Under the pieces are notes generated by a model that saw only the letters and a list, made by a program, of their open reading frames with translations, ran no database searches and was not told the origin of the DNA. The position numbers were made by a program, and so were the translations under genes. Positions 23,172 to 34,601 of a stretch of DNA of 64,000 bases are shown here, in pieces. Each line of letters opens with the position of its first letter. Position 1 is the stretch's first letter. Origin of the DNA: Cercis canadensis (lineage: Eukaryota; Streptophyta; Magnoliopsida; Fabales; Fabaceae); contig QAOA01005496.1 in NCBI GenBank assembly GCA_003255065.1, forward strand, positions 1 to 64,000. Direction: 5' to 3'.

Positions 23172-23437
23172 ATTTGAATACACCCTATATAGTCAAGTCC
23201 CTATATATTTTGTAACTCATCTTCTCTTTCATTAACTCTTTAATTTCTGCACTCTATTGTTTAGATCTAGAATTGCTTGGTATTTTTATATTATTTTTCT
23301 ACTTCTAGATCTGGACATCAATTGTGAATTTCTTGTTTATTTGCGAAAGTTTCATTACAGTTATGTATACCACTATTGAAAGGGGTATTCACCTCAGGTA
23401 GCCTATTCCATTATTCCATAAAATCTACTATCTGATA

Positions 23438-23760
23438 ATGGATCTAAAACCTTTCGATAAAATAATGGTCAAACTTGGATATTGGAGGGGCACATGTGAT
23501 GTGCGTAAATTTCAATGTGGTAGTGAACTTATTTTTTATTACTGGTCAGAAACCTCAGATTTCTTGGTGCTTTTACAGAGATTTTTCTCTTGCTCCAGAG
23601 AGAGATGCAGAGTGAAATCATGAGTGGTTATTCAAATGCTAGAGTTGTGGGAAGTAGAATTTGTATTTGGCACTAATCATAATTGGTGGAGTAAGAGAGA
23701 TTCTCATTTCTTATTTAGCAGAACAGTGATATTCCTTTGGGTACAATGAGTAAACGTATT
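23438..23760 (+). other. Unidentified ORF-like stretch conserved between U1 and U2
   Basis: An ATG at 23438 opens MDLKPFDKIMVKLGYWRG and runs 61 codons to a TGA at 23621-23623. The paralogue at 54828 keeps the same start and runs 103 codons because the stop codon is absent. Substitutions are few and not clearly biased to third positions. I recognise no domain. It may be a remnant of an ancestral gene or non-coding DNA. Confidence 0.25.
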
Positions 23761-23787
23761 CAGTGGACAATGAGTAGTCATACAGGT

Positions 23788-24107
23788 TCGTAAAATATCA
23801 GAATCCTCAAGAACAGAAAGGAACTCCAGAGCAAGGAGAGAGTAGAGAGAGAGAGAGAAGGAAGAGTTAGAAGAATTTCAGTATTTTTTATATATCTGCT
23901 ACAGTATATCAGCAGTAGTTATATAAGGAAAGTAAAGGCTAACTAACTCCAGCTCATCTAACTATCACGGTTATGAACTAACTAACTAATTTAATCAGAG
24001 TTAACTAAACTAACTAACTGAGGTTAACTAGTTAACTAACTTATTACATCAGTCAAACTAGTCAACTAACTAAAACTTGCATTACAAGATTATAAATAAT
24101 CTGTACA
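23788..24107 (-). repeat. 3' LTR of truncated Ty1/copia element
   Basis: On the minus strand the LTR starts TGTACAGATTATTT right after a G-rich polypurine tract (complement of 'ccccccttc', 24109-24117) and runs about 320 bp to ...GATATTTTACGA. The lower end is fixed by the paralogue: U1 and U2 are collinear up to 'catacaggttc' (23787; 55179 in U2) and diverge just after. It has repeated 'taactaac' words. The final bases are ACGA rather than the usual CA end, perhaps a mutation. Confidence 0.7.
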
Positions 24108-26535
24108 GCCCCCCTTCAAGGTGGAGTTTGGGAGTGATGAAAATCCACCAAACCCAACTTGGACACAATGGAGTTGAACTGTGGGCCAGCAAGGTTTTTG
24201 GTGAAGATGTCAGCCAATTGATGTGTGGTGGAGATGTGTTGAGGATGAACAAAACCTTCCTTGTATTTGTCACGAACTAGATGACAGTCTATTTCAATGT
24301 GTTTGGTGCGCTCGTGGAAGACTGGATTAGCAGTGATATGCAAAGCTACTAAATTATCACACCACAAGGAAATAGGTAAAGGAACATGTAAGTGAAAGTC
24401 TTGTAAAAGATAATGAATCCAGGTGAGCTCACAAACAGTGGTTGCTAGGCTGCGATATTCAGCTTCAGCTGAGGACCTGCTGACAGTAGATTGTTTCTTG
24501 GTTTTCCAAGAAATTAAAGAGGAGCCTAAGAAGACACAGAAGCCAGTAATGGACCTGCGGGTATCCTTGCAGGCTGCCCAATCTGCATCACAGTAACCAG
24601 TGAGAAAGAGACTATGGCCAGAAGGAAAAAACAAGCCACGAGAAGGAGTGCCTTTGAGGTACTTCAGCACATGAACAGCACCATTCCAGTGTGCTTGAGT
24701 GGGAGAATGGAGGTATTGGCTTAACTATTGAACCGCATGAGTGATGTCAGGCCTGGTGAGACCAAGATAGAGCAATCTACCTACAAGCCTGCGAAACCTG
24801 TCTGGTTCATGCAAAGGAGCGCCAGCAGAGGAAAACTTTTGTCCTTTGGGTAAAGGGGAAGCAGCAGGCTTAGCTCCAAGGAGGCCAGTATCTTGGAGAA
24901 TGTCAAGGACATATTTCCTTTGGTTGATATAGGTGCCAGATGGCCCACGAGCAATCTCAAGGCCTAGAAAATACTTAGCAAAGCCCATGTCCTTGATGGT
25001 AAACATGGTGTGAAGGAACTGTTTGACCTGCTGGATGTCATGGTCACTTGTGCCAGTAATTAAGACATCATCAACGTAAACAAGCAAGGCCAAGAATGAA
25101 CCTGATCTAGTCATGGTGAAGAGGCAGTGATCATGTGCACTTTGGACAAATCCATAATCCTGAAATTTAGTACAGAAGGCAAGGTTCCACTGACGGGAGG
25201 CCTGTTTCAAGCCATAGAGAGACCTTTTCAGTAGACAAACCTCAGTTGGCTTGGCAATGTGGTAGCCTTGTGGAGGGTGCATGTAAACTTCCTCATTAAG
25301 AGAGCCATGTAAGAAGGCATTATTGATGTCCAACTGATGCAAAGGCCAATTCTGAGCAGATGCAATGGCTAAGAAAATGCGGACAGTGACCAACTTAGCC
25401 ACAGGGGAAAAACTGTCTTTATAGTCTACTCCTTCAATCTGGTGATAGCCTTTGGCAACCAGCCTGGCTTTGTAACATTCAACAGTTCCATCAGGCAGGT
25501 ATTTGACCTTGTAAACCCATTTAGAACCAATGGCCTTCTTTCCAGGAGGTAAAGGAACCAAGTCCCAAGTATGATTTGATTTAAGAGCTTGTAGTTCAGT
25601 ATTCATAGCCTCTACCCATTTGGCATGCTTACTAGCATGATAGTATGAACGAGGTTCAGGGACAATGGTCACATTAGCAAGAAATGACATGTAAGACTCA
25701 GTAAAAAGTGGGGAACTGTAATAAGGAAAGGTAGGGGGAGTATAGGCAGAAGAACCATTAACTGAGGTAGCAACAACCTCTGGTAAAGTAGGAGAAACAG
25801 TCACATGTGAGACAAAATCTTGTAGCCAAGGGGGTTTGAATTTTGGGCGAGAACTTTGTCTAGGAGGAGGGATATCATGTGGTATAGGAAGAGGAAGGGA
25901 GTCAGATGTACCTGTAGGAGAAAATGAAGGTGAGGCAGGAAGAATGGAGGACTGGTTCTCATAATCAACAGTAAGAGGAACGGAATTCTGAGTTGGTGGT
26001 GGTGTTGGCAGAGAGGAAAGTGGTGTGATTGGCAAAGGTGAGGTAGGAAAAGTATCAGAATCAGGGAAAGGGATTGGTAAAGAAATCTCACTGCCAGTGG
26101 AAGGTGCAGTGGCAAAAGGAAAAAGATTTTCATGAAACATAACATCTCGAGAAGTGTAAAACTGGTGAGAATCTAAATCATAGACTCTATATGCTTTTTG
26201 GCCTGGGACAAAACCCAAAAAGATGCATCTATATGCTCTGGCTGCAAATTTATCCTTGTGAGGGTGTGTGTTGGTGACATAACAAAGGCAACCAAAACAT
26301 TTCAATAAGGAATAATCTGGTTTCCTTTTATGCAGAAGTTCATTAGGGGTCTTCCATTCCAAAAACTGATATGGTAAACGATTAATAATATATGCAGCCA
26401 TTAAAAGGGAATGACCCAAAACGTAATAGGCAAATAAGCTTGAAACATTAAAGCTCTAGCAATCTGTAAAAGATGTTTATGCTTGTGCTCAACAATGCCA
26501 TTTTGTTGAGGAGTATAAGCACAACTCCTATGAGA
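24108..26535 (-). pseudogene. Ty1/copia pol: integrase C-terminus, reverse transcriptase, RNase H
   Basis: In transcription order (high to low coordinate): integrase core end with SCAYTPQQNGIVEHKHKHLL, a frameshift near 26405, the integrase C-terminal part (FLGFVPGQKAYRVYDLDSHQ), a Ser/Pro-rich linker, reverse transcriptase (YKARLVAKGYHQIEGVDYKD, then LLVYVDDVLITG with the catalytic YVDD), and RNase H (AACKDTRRSITGFCVFLG, SAEAEYRSLA, TKHIEIDCHLVRDKY). A TAG at 24727-24725 splits RT from RNase H in the same frame. Gag, protease, the integrase catalytic part and the 5' LTR are gone: sequence before 26535 is unrelated. Few lesions otherwise, so the copy is fairly young, but it cannot move by itself. 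Confidence 0.9.
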
Positions 26536-27420
26536 AAAAAAAAAACTCTTGAGAAACGAATTTCTGCCGTCTCCACACTGTGGAACACGTTTCGCCCCCG
26601 TCCTTAAAACGGGGACGCGCTGGTTTTTCACGTCTGGGTGCTTCTAAGGGTAAAACAAAGGGGCTTATTCACCCAACCGAAACATGATAACGCCCTGCAT
26701 GTCAATAACATATCATGTTTTTATTAATTTATATTGATGGAAAACAGAGTTTAAGATTCAAATTATCATTATGCAAAAAAGATAAATTATATTGATGGAA
26801 AATGCTGCTATTTTTTTTTAAAAAAAAATGCATGATTATGCAGTTGGGAGCTTGGGAATGACATGAATTGGAAGCATGGACACGACAATTTGCTCCCATG
26901 TCCGACACAATGTTGGCACGAACATAACCACGATATGTGTTTGATATGCGTATGGACATGTCTAAATAAAAAAGTTGATTTTTTTTTTTCAGCTTGGACA
27001 CTTGGTTGACACAATATGGACACAACTTGCCTTTTTTTCCATTTTTTTTTTTATCATGAAGAGGCTAACCTCTCACTTGATGATTATGAGATAAAAAAAA
27101 AAAGTGTTGCTAACCTCTCACTTGATGAACTAGAAATGGAGGCCATGAATTTTATTGATAATGGAGATAAGAATTATCATAAAGAGCCTATTGAGGCCAA
27201 TCAACAAGATTAGTAGACTTTAATCTTTTTACTTATATGTAGTAAATATGTTAAAAAATAGATAGATTAAAATGAATATGTGATATCTCTTGACTGTTTT
27301 TTGTTGTGAATGAATAGATTAAAATGACTTAGTAATATCTTTTGTAATTGTATTTATTTTAGAAGGGATATTAATATTTCATGTAAGATTTATGTCCCTT
27401 TTTTTGTAAGAGAATATANG
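26536..27420. other. Transposon-like patchwork, no intact gene
   Basis: 26536-26700 is an unusually GC-rich block containing a CCCCGT...ACGGGG hairpin (26597-26616); it replaces the missing 5' half of the copia. 26860-27010 has 'tgtccgacac'-type words common in degraded plant elements. 27056-27213 contains two copies of 'gctaacctctcacttgatga' and an open frame NLSLDELEMEAMNFIDNG that looks like a short transposase tail; I cannot place it. A single N is at 27419. Confidence 0.35.
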
Positions 27421-27690
27421 GCAGTGGCAGGAACTGCAGCTAGCACTTTGGTTGTTTGTGCTTTACTCTTCTTTTTAATTCATGGGTGTTTAAGAAGAAG
27501 GCGCAAAAAAGAGGTAGGAAATTCTAGTCAAGCAGGAGATAGGCGTGTTGTGCCTCAGGTAAACGATCAGTTTGAGAGAATTGAAGGGAATGTGAGGGGA
27601 TTGATTGTTGATGAGAATGGTTTGGATGTGATTTATTGGAGAAAGCTTGAAGGAAAGAGGAAGAGGAGAACGAATTTGTTAGGGCTCACT
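27421..27690 (+). pseudogene. Fragment of a plant single-pass membrane protein gene
   Basis: Reads AVAGTAASTLVVCALLFFLI, a hydrophobic segment, then a basic RRRRKKEV stretch and FERIEGNVRGLIVDENGLDV followed by IYWRKLEG. The VRGLxVDExGLDVxYWRKLE word is familiar from a conserved plant membrane-protein family that I cannot name with certainty. There is no start codon on the left (it abuts the N at 27419), and the frame runs on into unrelated sequence after about 27665, so this is a truncated piece. Confidence 0.5.
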
Positions 27691-29816
27691 TTCAGCGACG
27701 TCGTTTTGTATGCACTGGGCAGCTGCGTTTTACTCAGCTGGAGCTGGGCAAATGGGCAGCTGGAGCTGGGCATTAAATGAGCAGCTAAAAAAATTGAATG
27801 GCTAACTTTGTAAATATGAAGAAGTTTGGTTCCTCTTTTATAATTACGAAAAGTTGTCAACAGCCGGTTTTATAATTACGAAAACTTGTCACCACCGGTT
27901 CCACTTACATTTACATTAGACAAAAACCTGCAAAAACCTGCAAAATCAGAAAAAAAGTAAACAAGTCACCATCAGGGGGGTGTAGTATAGCACTACCCTT
28001 AAGTTTGAACAGCTACATTATGAACTATATTCATAATTAGAGGGGGGAAAAAAACTTTATTCGTACGGGGCTTGTCCGTTTTGCTTGCAATTTTCTAGCT
28101 AGCTATTTCAAATCCTCTTTTTCTAATTATTTTACAGACAAAATATATAGAGAAAGAATTTGTGGAAGTACCGTTCCAACTTCGAACACGCAAAAAAATT
28201 GATGAACGAAATTTCTAGCAATAGTTAATATGATCGATGAATTGTACGACTACTAAAAATGCCTTGTTTGGTTCTTAAATGAGAGTTTTTGGCATTGCAC
28301 AGCCGAAGGAACGGTCTTAAGTGGTCTAGCAAACAAGTCCCAGTGCTAGCTGATTCCATTACTAATTTGGGTTAAAGATTCTTTAATTATTGAAAAGTAT
28401 GAACTATGGCAGTACCCAAAAACAGCATAGAATTCAAGGTTTGATCGCTTTTCTTCTTGTCACTTTACGTGTTTGCTCGGCCATATTTCTAATGCTAATC
28501 TTTTGAAATAATTCACGACTGACAATTAGCCGTGACGTGTGAATAAACATCGATTTTCTATTAATAGAGTAAGTTTGGATCCAAATTAAAGTCAGAATAA
28601 AGTTATCTTTAGTCCCTTTCCTTTGTACAAACCCCATTTCCCAAGTGCAAGTAATTAACATTGTGGATCTAGTGTTCTTAATGAAGAGTTCCAATCGGCG
28701 AGTGAAAATTACAAGTGTAAGCAATTGCAAAGCAACACCAAAACTCTACAAAAACAAATAATGATACAGCTTGATTTTAGGTTTTCTTGTGTTTGTATAA
28801 TGTAATGACAAAAAATATTTGTGTGTCACTTAATATCTATGGAAGTGTGATACGCATTGCTGTTGTTATCGGTAGAATATATGATTCCCATTGAAACTTC
28901 ATGCATGGGAGTACTTGTTAAAGAATTGATTCGACATAAAAAGTTAAGTTGTTAGGTAAAAGTTTAAGAATAATTTTATATCTAATATGTTCTCGCACAC
29001 GAAAATCATTTGAACTTGAAACGTAGACAAAATATTTCTACTTATATTTTATGCTAAAATTTTAATTTAATTGGATTCGACCTCTTAATCATTTGGTCAA
29101 ATAAACTTTAATATCATATTAAAAATTGATTCAACTTTAAAAATTTAAGTTGTTAAATGAAGGTCATGAATGATTTTTATATTTAACACTACTAAAATTT
29201 GGAATTTGGGAGTGATGAATAATATGTTTGCGGCAATTACAGCGTGAATAAAAGCAATATAGATTATAAGATTCTGCTTAATATTTCTTTCCTCACATGT
29301 TCTACGTGTATGTTAAATGCTAAATTTCATGATAATGGCCACATTATCCGAGGCATGGTATTTGGTTTGTTTCGTATAAAGTTGCATGGCAATGAGGCAC
29401 ATTGTAAATGTTATTTTGGAATCTGAATTCTCTTAATTATTTGTATATCAGTCTGCAATGGCGCTCACACATCCCTTGCTTGCTTCCATGCTCTTCTTAT
29501 TTCCCTTAACATTATTATTTTTTAATTTGACTCATCATATATTATTTTTATACTTTACCTTCACACAATTGATAAGCGGATTAAAATTGAGATATAGCTT
29601 CAACTTTATCAAACACACTTCATATCAAAAAAGAAAGAAAAGTTAATAAAAAATATTTGCTCTCCTGACTCTGTATGAGATGTTCTCTGTTAGGGGGTTT
29701 CGTTGGTTTTATGCATACAAGTCTCACATGGAAGTTTAACCGTAGAACTTAAGAAGAGCGACTACTTCGGCGTAAAGATTAATTTTATATATGTGCATAA
29801 TTAGACATCTTTGTAT
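27691..29816. other. Intergenic, no gene recognised
   Basis: AT-rich sequence with short chance frames only. A two-unit tandem repeat of about 33 bp ('ttataattacgaaaa' words) is at 27836-27900. I see no conserved protein, tRNA or transposon ends. Confidence 0.5.
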
Positions 29817-30380
29817 NNNNNNNNNNNNNNNNNNNNNNNNNNNNNNNNNNNNNNNNNNNNNNNNNNNNNNNNNNNNNNNNNNNNNNNNNNNNNNNNNNNN
29901 NNNNNNNNNNNNNNNNNNNNNNNNNNNNNNNNNNNNNNNNNNNNNNNNNNNNNNNNNNNNNNNNNNNNNNNNNNNNNNNNNNNNNNNNNNNNNNNNNNNN
30001 NNNNNNNNNNNNNNNNNNNNNNNNNNNNNNNNNNNNNNNNNNNNNNNNNNNNNNNNNNNNNNNNNNNNNNNNNNNNNNNNNNNNNNNNNNNNNNNNNNNN
30101 NNNNNNNNNNNNNNNNNNNNNNNNNNNNNNNNNNNNNNNNNNNNNNNNNNNNNNNNNNNNNNNNNNNNNNNNNNNNNNNNNNNNNNNNNNNNNNNNNNNN
30201 NNNNNNNNNNNNNNNNNNNNNNNNNNNNNNNNNNNNNNNNNNNNNNNNNNNNNNNNNNNNNNNNNNNNNNNNNNNNNNNNNNNNNNNNNNNNNNNNNNNN
30301 NNNNNNNNNNNNNNNNNNNNNNNNNNNNNNNNNNNNNNNNNNNNNNNNNNNNNNNNNNNNNNNNNNNNNNNNNNNNNNNN
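29817..30380. other. Assembly gap (564 N)
   Basis: An unbroken run of N. Any reading frames across it are meaningless. Its true length is unknown. Confidence 1.
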
Positions 30381-31276
30381 CAATAGAATTTGCATAATTT
30401 TTCAGATGCACAGTTTATTTTCTTTTTGAAAATATATAGTATATTAATTTTTTTATGACTCATTAGAAGCAATAAGTGTATATTATATATTAATAATTTA
30501 ATATTTATGAAATTTTACTTTTTTATGAAAATGTACTTAATTAGAGTATGAATTCGGTTATTGTCAATTTTTATTTTTTAATAAATAAATAATAATTACA
30601 TTTATAATTAAAAAATTGAATTAGAAAAAAAGAGTGAAAAGATAATAAAGGGTAAACTAGTAAAAATATTTTACAATAAGACATTTCTTTCACTTTCCTT
30701 TCCTTTTCCTCATTTTAATCATCCAAACAAAGGAGAGGAAAACCCCTCCCTTTCCTTTCCCTTCCTTTCCCTCCCTTTCCTCTCTTCTCCTCTCCTCTCC
30801 CCTCCAAAAAAACTCTCAAACAGAGCCTTAAGATCACTTTAAAAAAGACTTTGTGCACTAAAAGCTAATCCAATTATACTCTTACCATTAAAACAAAAAA
30901 TAAACATATTTACATTTTATTATATTGTTACAAGTGGCATAGTTTAAAACTTAATTAAATTTGTGAAAGAGTCTTGTCTCAATTGACATTGTCATAGAGT
31001 AAATAACTTGACATGTCCGAGCTGAGAGTTTAAATCTATATGAATGCTTTCCTAAATAATATTAAGTGCACTCTTCTCATTCGTCTAAGGTAGAAAAAAA
31101 AAAACATATAATTAGATTCGTTTACAATAACCGGATTAGTCCGGCAAAGTCCGAACACCGGTGGAAAACCAAAAAAATATACTAGCTTATATTATCTAAT
31201 GTCCACATGTCAGTTAGTTATTACTTATCTAAAGTGTTATAACATCAATTGTTAGGTGGGACATGATTAAAAGATA
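30381..31276. other. AT-rich intergenic DNA with the right half of a MITE-like element
   Basis: At 30690-30829 a pyrimidine-rich stretch of 'ccctttcctttcc' words ends ACTCTCAAACAGAGCC followed by TTA. That is the usual right end of PIF/Harbinger or Tourist-like elements; the left end may be in the gap. The rest (30381-30680, 30830-31276) shows nothing recognisable. Confidence 0.4.
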
Positions 31277-31910
31277 GGGCACAGAAGGTACTCAAATGAT
31301 AACTGGCCACAAAACTCTCTCTGCATAAAAAGGGAATTCTCAAAGTACTCATTTATATGAAGCTACATTTGTCTAGATGGATGATTAATTTGTCTCAGGT
31401 TTAACAAGTCTAACTTCACCCTTTAAGTGGATCAGGCCAAAATTACTGGGTTATCAAAAAAAAAAAAAAAAACATTATTTGATACATAACTTTTAATTGA
31501 ACTTTTTCATGAGCTTCTTATATACATATGTGGGGAGGGTCGATTCCATTATCTTTAGCATGCTTCACCCATTTAGGACATCCCTTAATGCATTAATGCA
31601 TTTCCCTTTTTTGCCAAAAACAAGAGTCTGGGCAATTTTAATGGGATTTTTATTCACTGAAACACTTAACTTTTGAATAATATTACTGTATAACTTGCCT
31701 TGTGCATATTTAATGTGCTTTACTTGAAGTGTTATTACTTATATCAAATCTACTATATTCCATATTTCAGCTTATCATTAAACTTAATTGTGTTTTGTAA
31801 ATTACTCGTAAAATTTAAGATTAAGTTCATTAAAAAATTGCATCTTTTATTTTTTTTCTCATCATAAAATAAATTGCTATTAATTAACCAAAACTTTTCA
31901 ACTATTAAAA

Positions 31911-32083
31911 TTCAAGGTGCCCTGGTGCATAGGTGGCAATGGTAATATTTGTTACAAAGTTTTTTTTAAAAAAAAATTATAATTTGTGGTTACTTGATTC
32001 AAGGTGCCCTGGTGCATAGGTGGCAATGGTAATATTTGTTACAAAGTTTTTTTAAAAAAAAATTATAATTTGTGGTTACTTGT
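31911..32083. repeat. 87-bp direct tandem duplication
   Basis: Two copies of an 87-bp unit beginning 'ttcaaggtgccctggtgcat' at 31911 and 31998, almost identical. The paralogous place in W2 (56735) has a single shorter copy, so the tandem formed after block duplication or was an assembly slip. Confidence 0.8.
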
Positions 32084-33440
32084 ATTAAAATTAAATTTTC
32101 ATTTTGTAACACAAATTAATTCTAGCCAATTAGAAGCATGGTATGCACACATCAAAGACGGGAAAAGAATGTCTAGTATTCTTAATATTTGAAGGGGATT
32201 GCTAACCTCTTATAAGTTGTGGGAAAATTAGCAATATCCTCATTTTCAAAGAACATCCTTCTTATTTAAGGATAAATAAAAATACCATATTTTAGTAATT
32301 GTATCAAACATCACAGCAAAAGAATGTCTATTATCATTGAACGCGTACAACTTTCATAATTAGTTAAAAGCTTAAATAGAAAGTACTGAACAAATAGAGG
32401 CAAATCATAATTACGTTACTAATTTACAATCAATAACTTATAATCGCACACACTTTTTTTCCTGTGTTTTTAATTATCTGAACATTTTACAATTTTTTTG
32501 TTTTAAATGACCCATACAATAATAATTAGTTTTGTCTTAATACTCATTTTTATTTATTTATTTATTTTTTTTTTTTGTATTTTAGTTATGATTTTGAATT
32601 TGAATTCGAAAACTCACAAATTTTAAGATAATTTTAATACTACTCAAATACATGTGTTTGGTACCCACTTTACATGTATAATAAACTTACATTTTTTAAT
32701 AATTATTTATTAATTTCTCAACAAATTAACCTAAATTTCTTTAAAATTACAATTCTAAAAAAAGTCAAAAAAAGAAAACAGAGAAAAACGGAGAGTGGAG
32801 AGAGAGAACAATAGAGAGAAAGCAGACGCCATGCCCCATTCTATGGCATTGGCAGAGAGCAAATAGCAGAGAGAAAGAGTATCAAAGAAAGATGGAGACA
32901 GACGTAAAGCAAGAGGAATAGAAATAGAGACACCTAAGCAAAGGAGAAAGGAAGCAGGTTGAGAAAGAGGAATTCAAATTTCAGATTTAGTATACGGTAA
33001 TCCTCTCTCTCCTTTTCTTGGGTATGCTTTTATTTCTTGCCCCTTACTTTCATTCAAGAATCCCAATTTTCTCTCCCATTGTTGAGAGTGGTATTTGAGG
33101 AAAAGCTTGGGTGCTATGGCGTTGGTGGGTGCTCTGTTTTCAGGGTTTTTTTTTTTTTTTTTTTTTTTTTTTTNTTTTTTTTTTTAATAATTTGCTGAGA
33201 AAAGCTTGGGTGCAATGCGTGCGAATGAGAGAGGAAGAAGATGAGTGAAAATGCAGGAGAGTTCAGGGGTAGGGGAAAAGTTGAAGAGAGAAGAAAGAAA
33301 ATGCAAGACATGGCACTGCCCCATTGGCTATCCCATCTTTATAGAAATATTATTATCTCAACTATTTGATTTGGATGTGTCATTTATTTTATGGTCTTTT
33401 CTGTTGGGTACCACGTGATAGTGATATTTACATTGGATAC

Positions 33441-34328
33441 TAGAGGCCTGTTCATCGGTTAGATTTGGTCGGTTTTGAGGACATTTTCATCCGACCGACT
33501 GTATAAAAATTGAGAAAATGCAAATCCATCATCAACCAAAGCAATCTTGGAATCAATAGAATCGGTTTCAGGCTTATTTGGATTGTGTCGGATTTGGCCG
33601 GATGTTCCATTTCAAGTATTCCAAGCTAAACCCCCTAAAAAAAAAACATATATGCAGCTTAAGAAAAGCATAACTAGCCACAATATCAATTTCAAACATA
33701 CTCCAAATCATTGTGAAAATAGAACCGGAAGAGAAGAACAATTGACAAACTAATCCAGCAGTCACAGATTCTCTATTCTCATAGTGGAATGCAAGTTAAC
33801 TAGCATTTTTTTTTTACCCAAACTCGAAGAGAAATAAGGGAATATGAAACTAACCTGGTGAAGAAGCTCTGAAAATCAAACTTAGGTTGGACTTCCAGTC
33901 TTTCATAGGTTATCCTTTGAATCACACCTTTCTTCTTGCTTTCTTTGCTCCCGGTCCGGTGTTCCCCAAGCTTTCTCCCTTCCATCGCACTCTTCTCTCT
34001 CTATTTTCCCTTTAGTTTTCTCTTCGCCCACACTCTCTTATGCATTCCTCCATTTCTTTCCTCTACAAAAGTGAAGAAGAGAGAGAACGAGAGGAAGAAA
34101 GAGAAAAAGGAGTCATGGGGAGAGAGATGTGAAGGGCGAGAATAACAAGGAGAAGAGATAAAGCCTCGGTCGGGTTCGGTTTATCTCGGTTTCACTAAGT
34201 AAAAACCGAACCGATCGGTCCAAAAGCCACCCGATTCCATCAAGCTTCATCTAGAACCTTCGGATTAGCCTAAATTTGGTCGGGTTCGGTCGGTTTCTTA
34301 TGGGTTAATCGGGTTATGAATACCCCTA
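33441..34328. mobile_element. 888-bp hAT-like non-autonomous element
   Basis: Flanked by the 8-bp duplication TTGGATAC at 33433-33440 and 34329-34336. Ends are TAGAGGCCTGTTCATCGG and ...GGGTTATGAATACCCCTA, imperfect inverted repeats starting TAGRGG. Subterminal 'tcggtcgggttcggt' repeats are seen on the right (34165-34310). The paralogous sequence at 63306-63320 ('attgggtactagctac') lacks the insert. No transposase frame. Confidence 0.8.
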
Positions 34329-34332
34329 TTGG

Positions 34333-34601
34333 ATACTTATTAGACACGTGTTCCCACACTTATTCAGTTCAGCATTAGTCAATTAGTTAGTTAGCCACGT
34401 CATCATCAGTTAGCAATCAGTTAGATTAGAGTGAGATTAGTTTTTGATCTGAGTGGTTTATATATTGACACGTCACATGTATATTTACTGATATATATAC
34501 CTCTGTATTAGAGAGAAATAACAACGAGATTACAATTCATTCTTCTATTTTTCATTTGGAGTTCTTGACTGTGATTCTCTGCATCAAGACTCAATAATAC
34601 T
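34333..34601. mobile_element. Small solo LTR (259 bp) with ATACT duplication
   Basis: The insert 34338-34596 begins TATTAGACACGTG and ends AAGACTCAATA, with ATACT on both sides (34333-34337 and 34597-34601). The tips look like TGTTAG...CAACA ends that changed by G-to-A and C-to-T transitions. A TATATATACC-type TATA motif is at 34490-34500. Removing this and the adjacent hAT restores the 'ggatactagctactgcacc' sequence seen at 63308-63326. Confidence 0.6.

Larger units (their letters stand above)
20789..23787. repeat. Segmental duplication block U, copy 1 (upstream of RLK copy 1)
   Basis: Matches the DNA upstream of RLK copy 2 in three pieces: 49589-50040, 53640-54560 and 54560-55179. Shared landmarks include 'cgtggtgctttctgtatca' near 21881 and 53693, and the short open frame near 23438 and 54828. 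Copy 1 has a hAT element absent from copy 2. A single N at 21636 sits in an A-run. The stretch 20950-22380 holds no gene that I can see. Confidence 0.7.

Noticed and set aside
27016..27213. Independent 65-codon gene
   Set aside because: It begins in T-rich low-complexity DNA and contains a short internal duplication; it looks like the tail of a degraded transposon frame, too short to assign.
29736..30472. Several long open frames across 29.7-30.5 kb on both strands
   Set aside because: They are produced by the run of N at 29817-30380 and have no sequence content.
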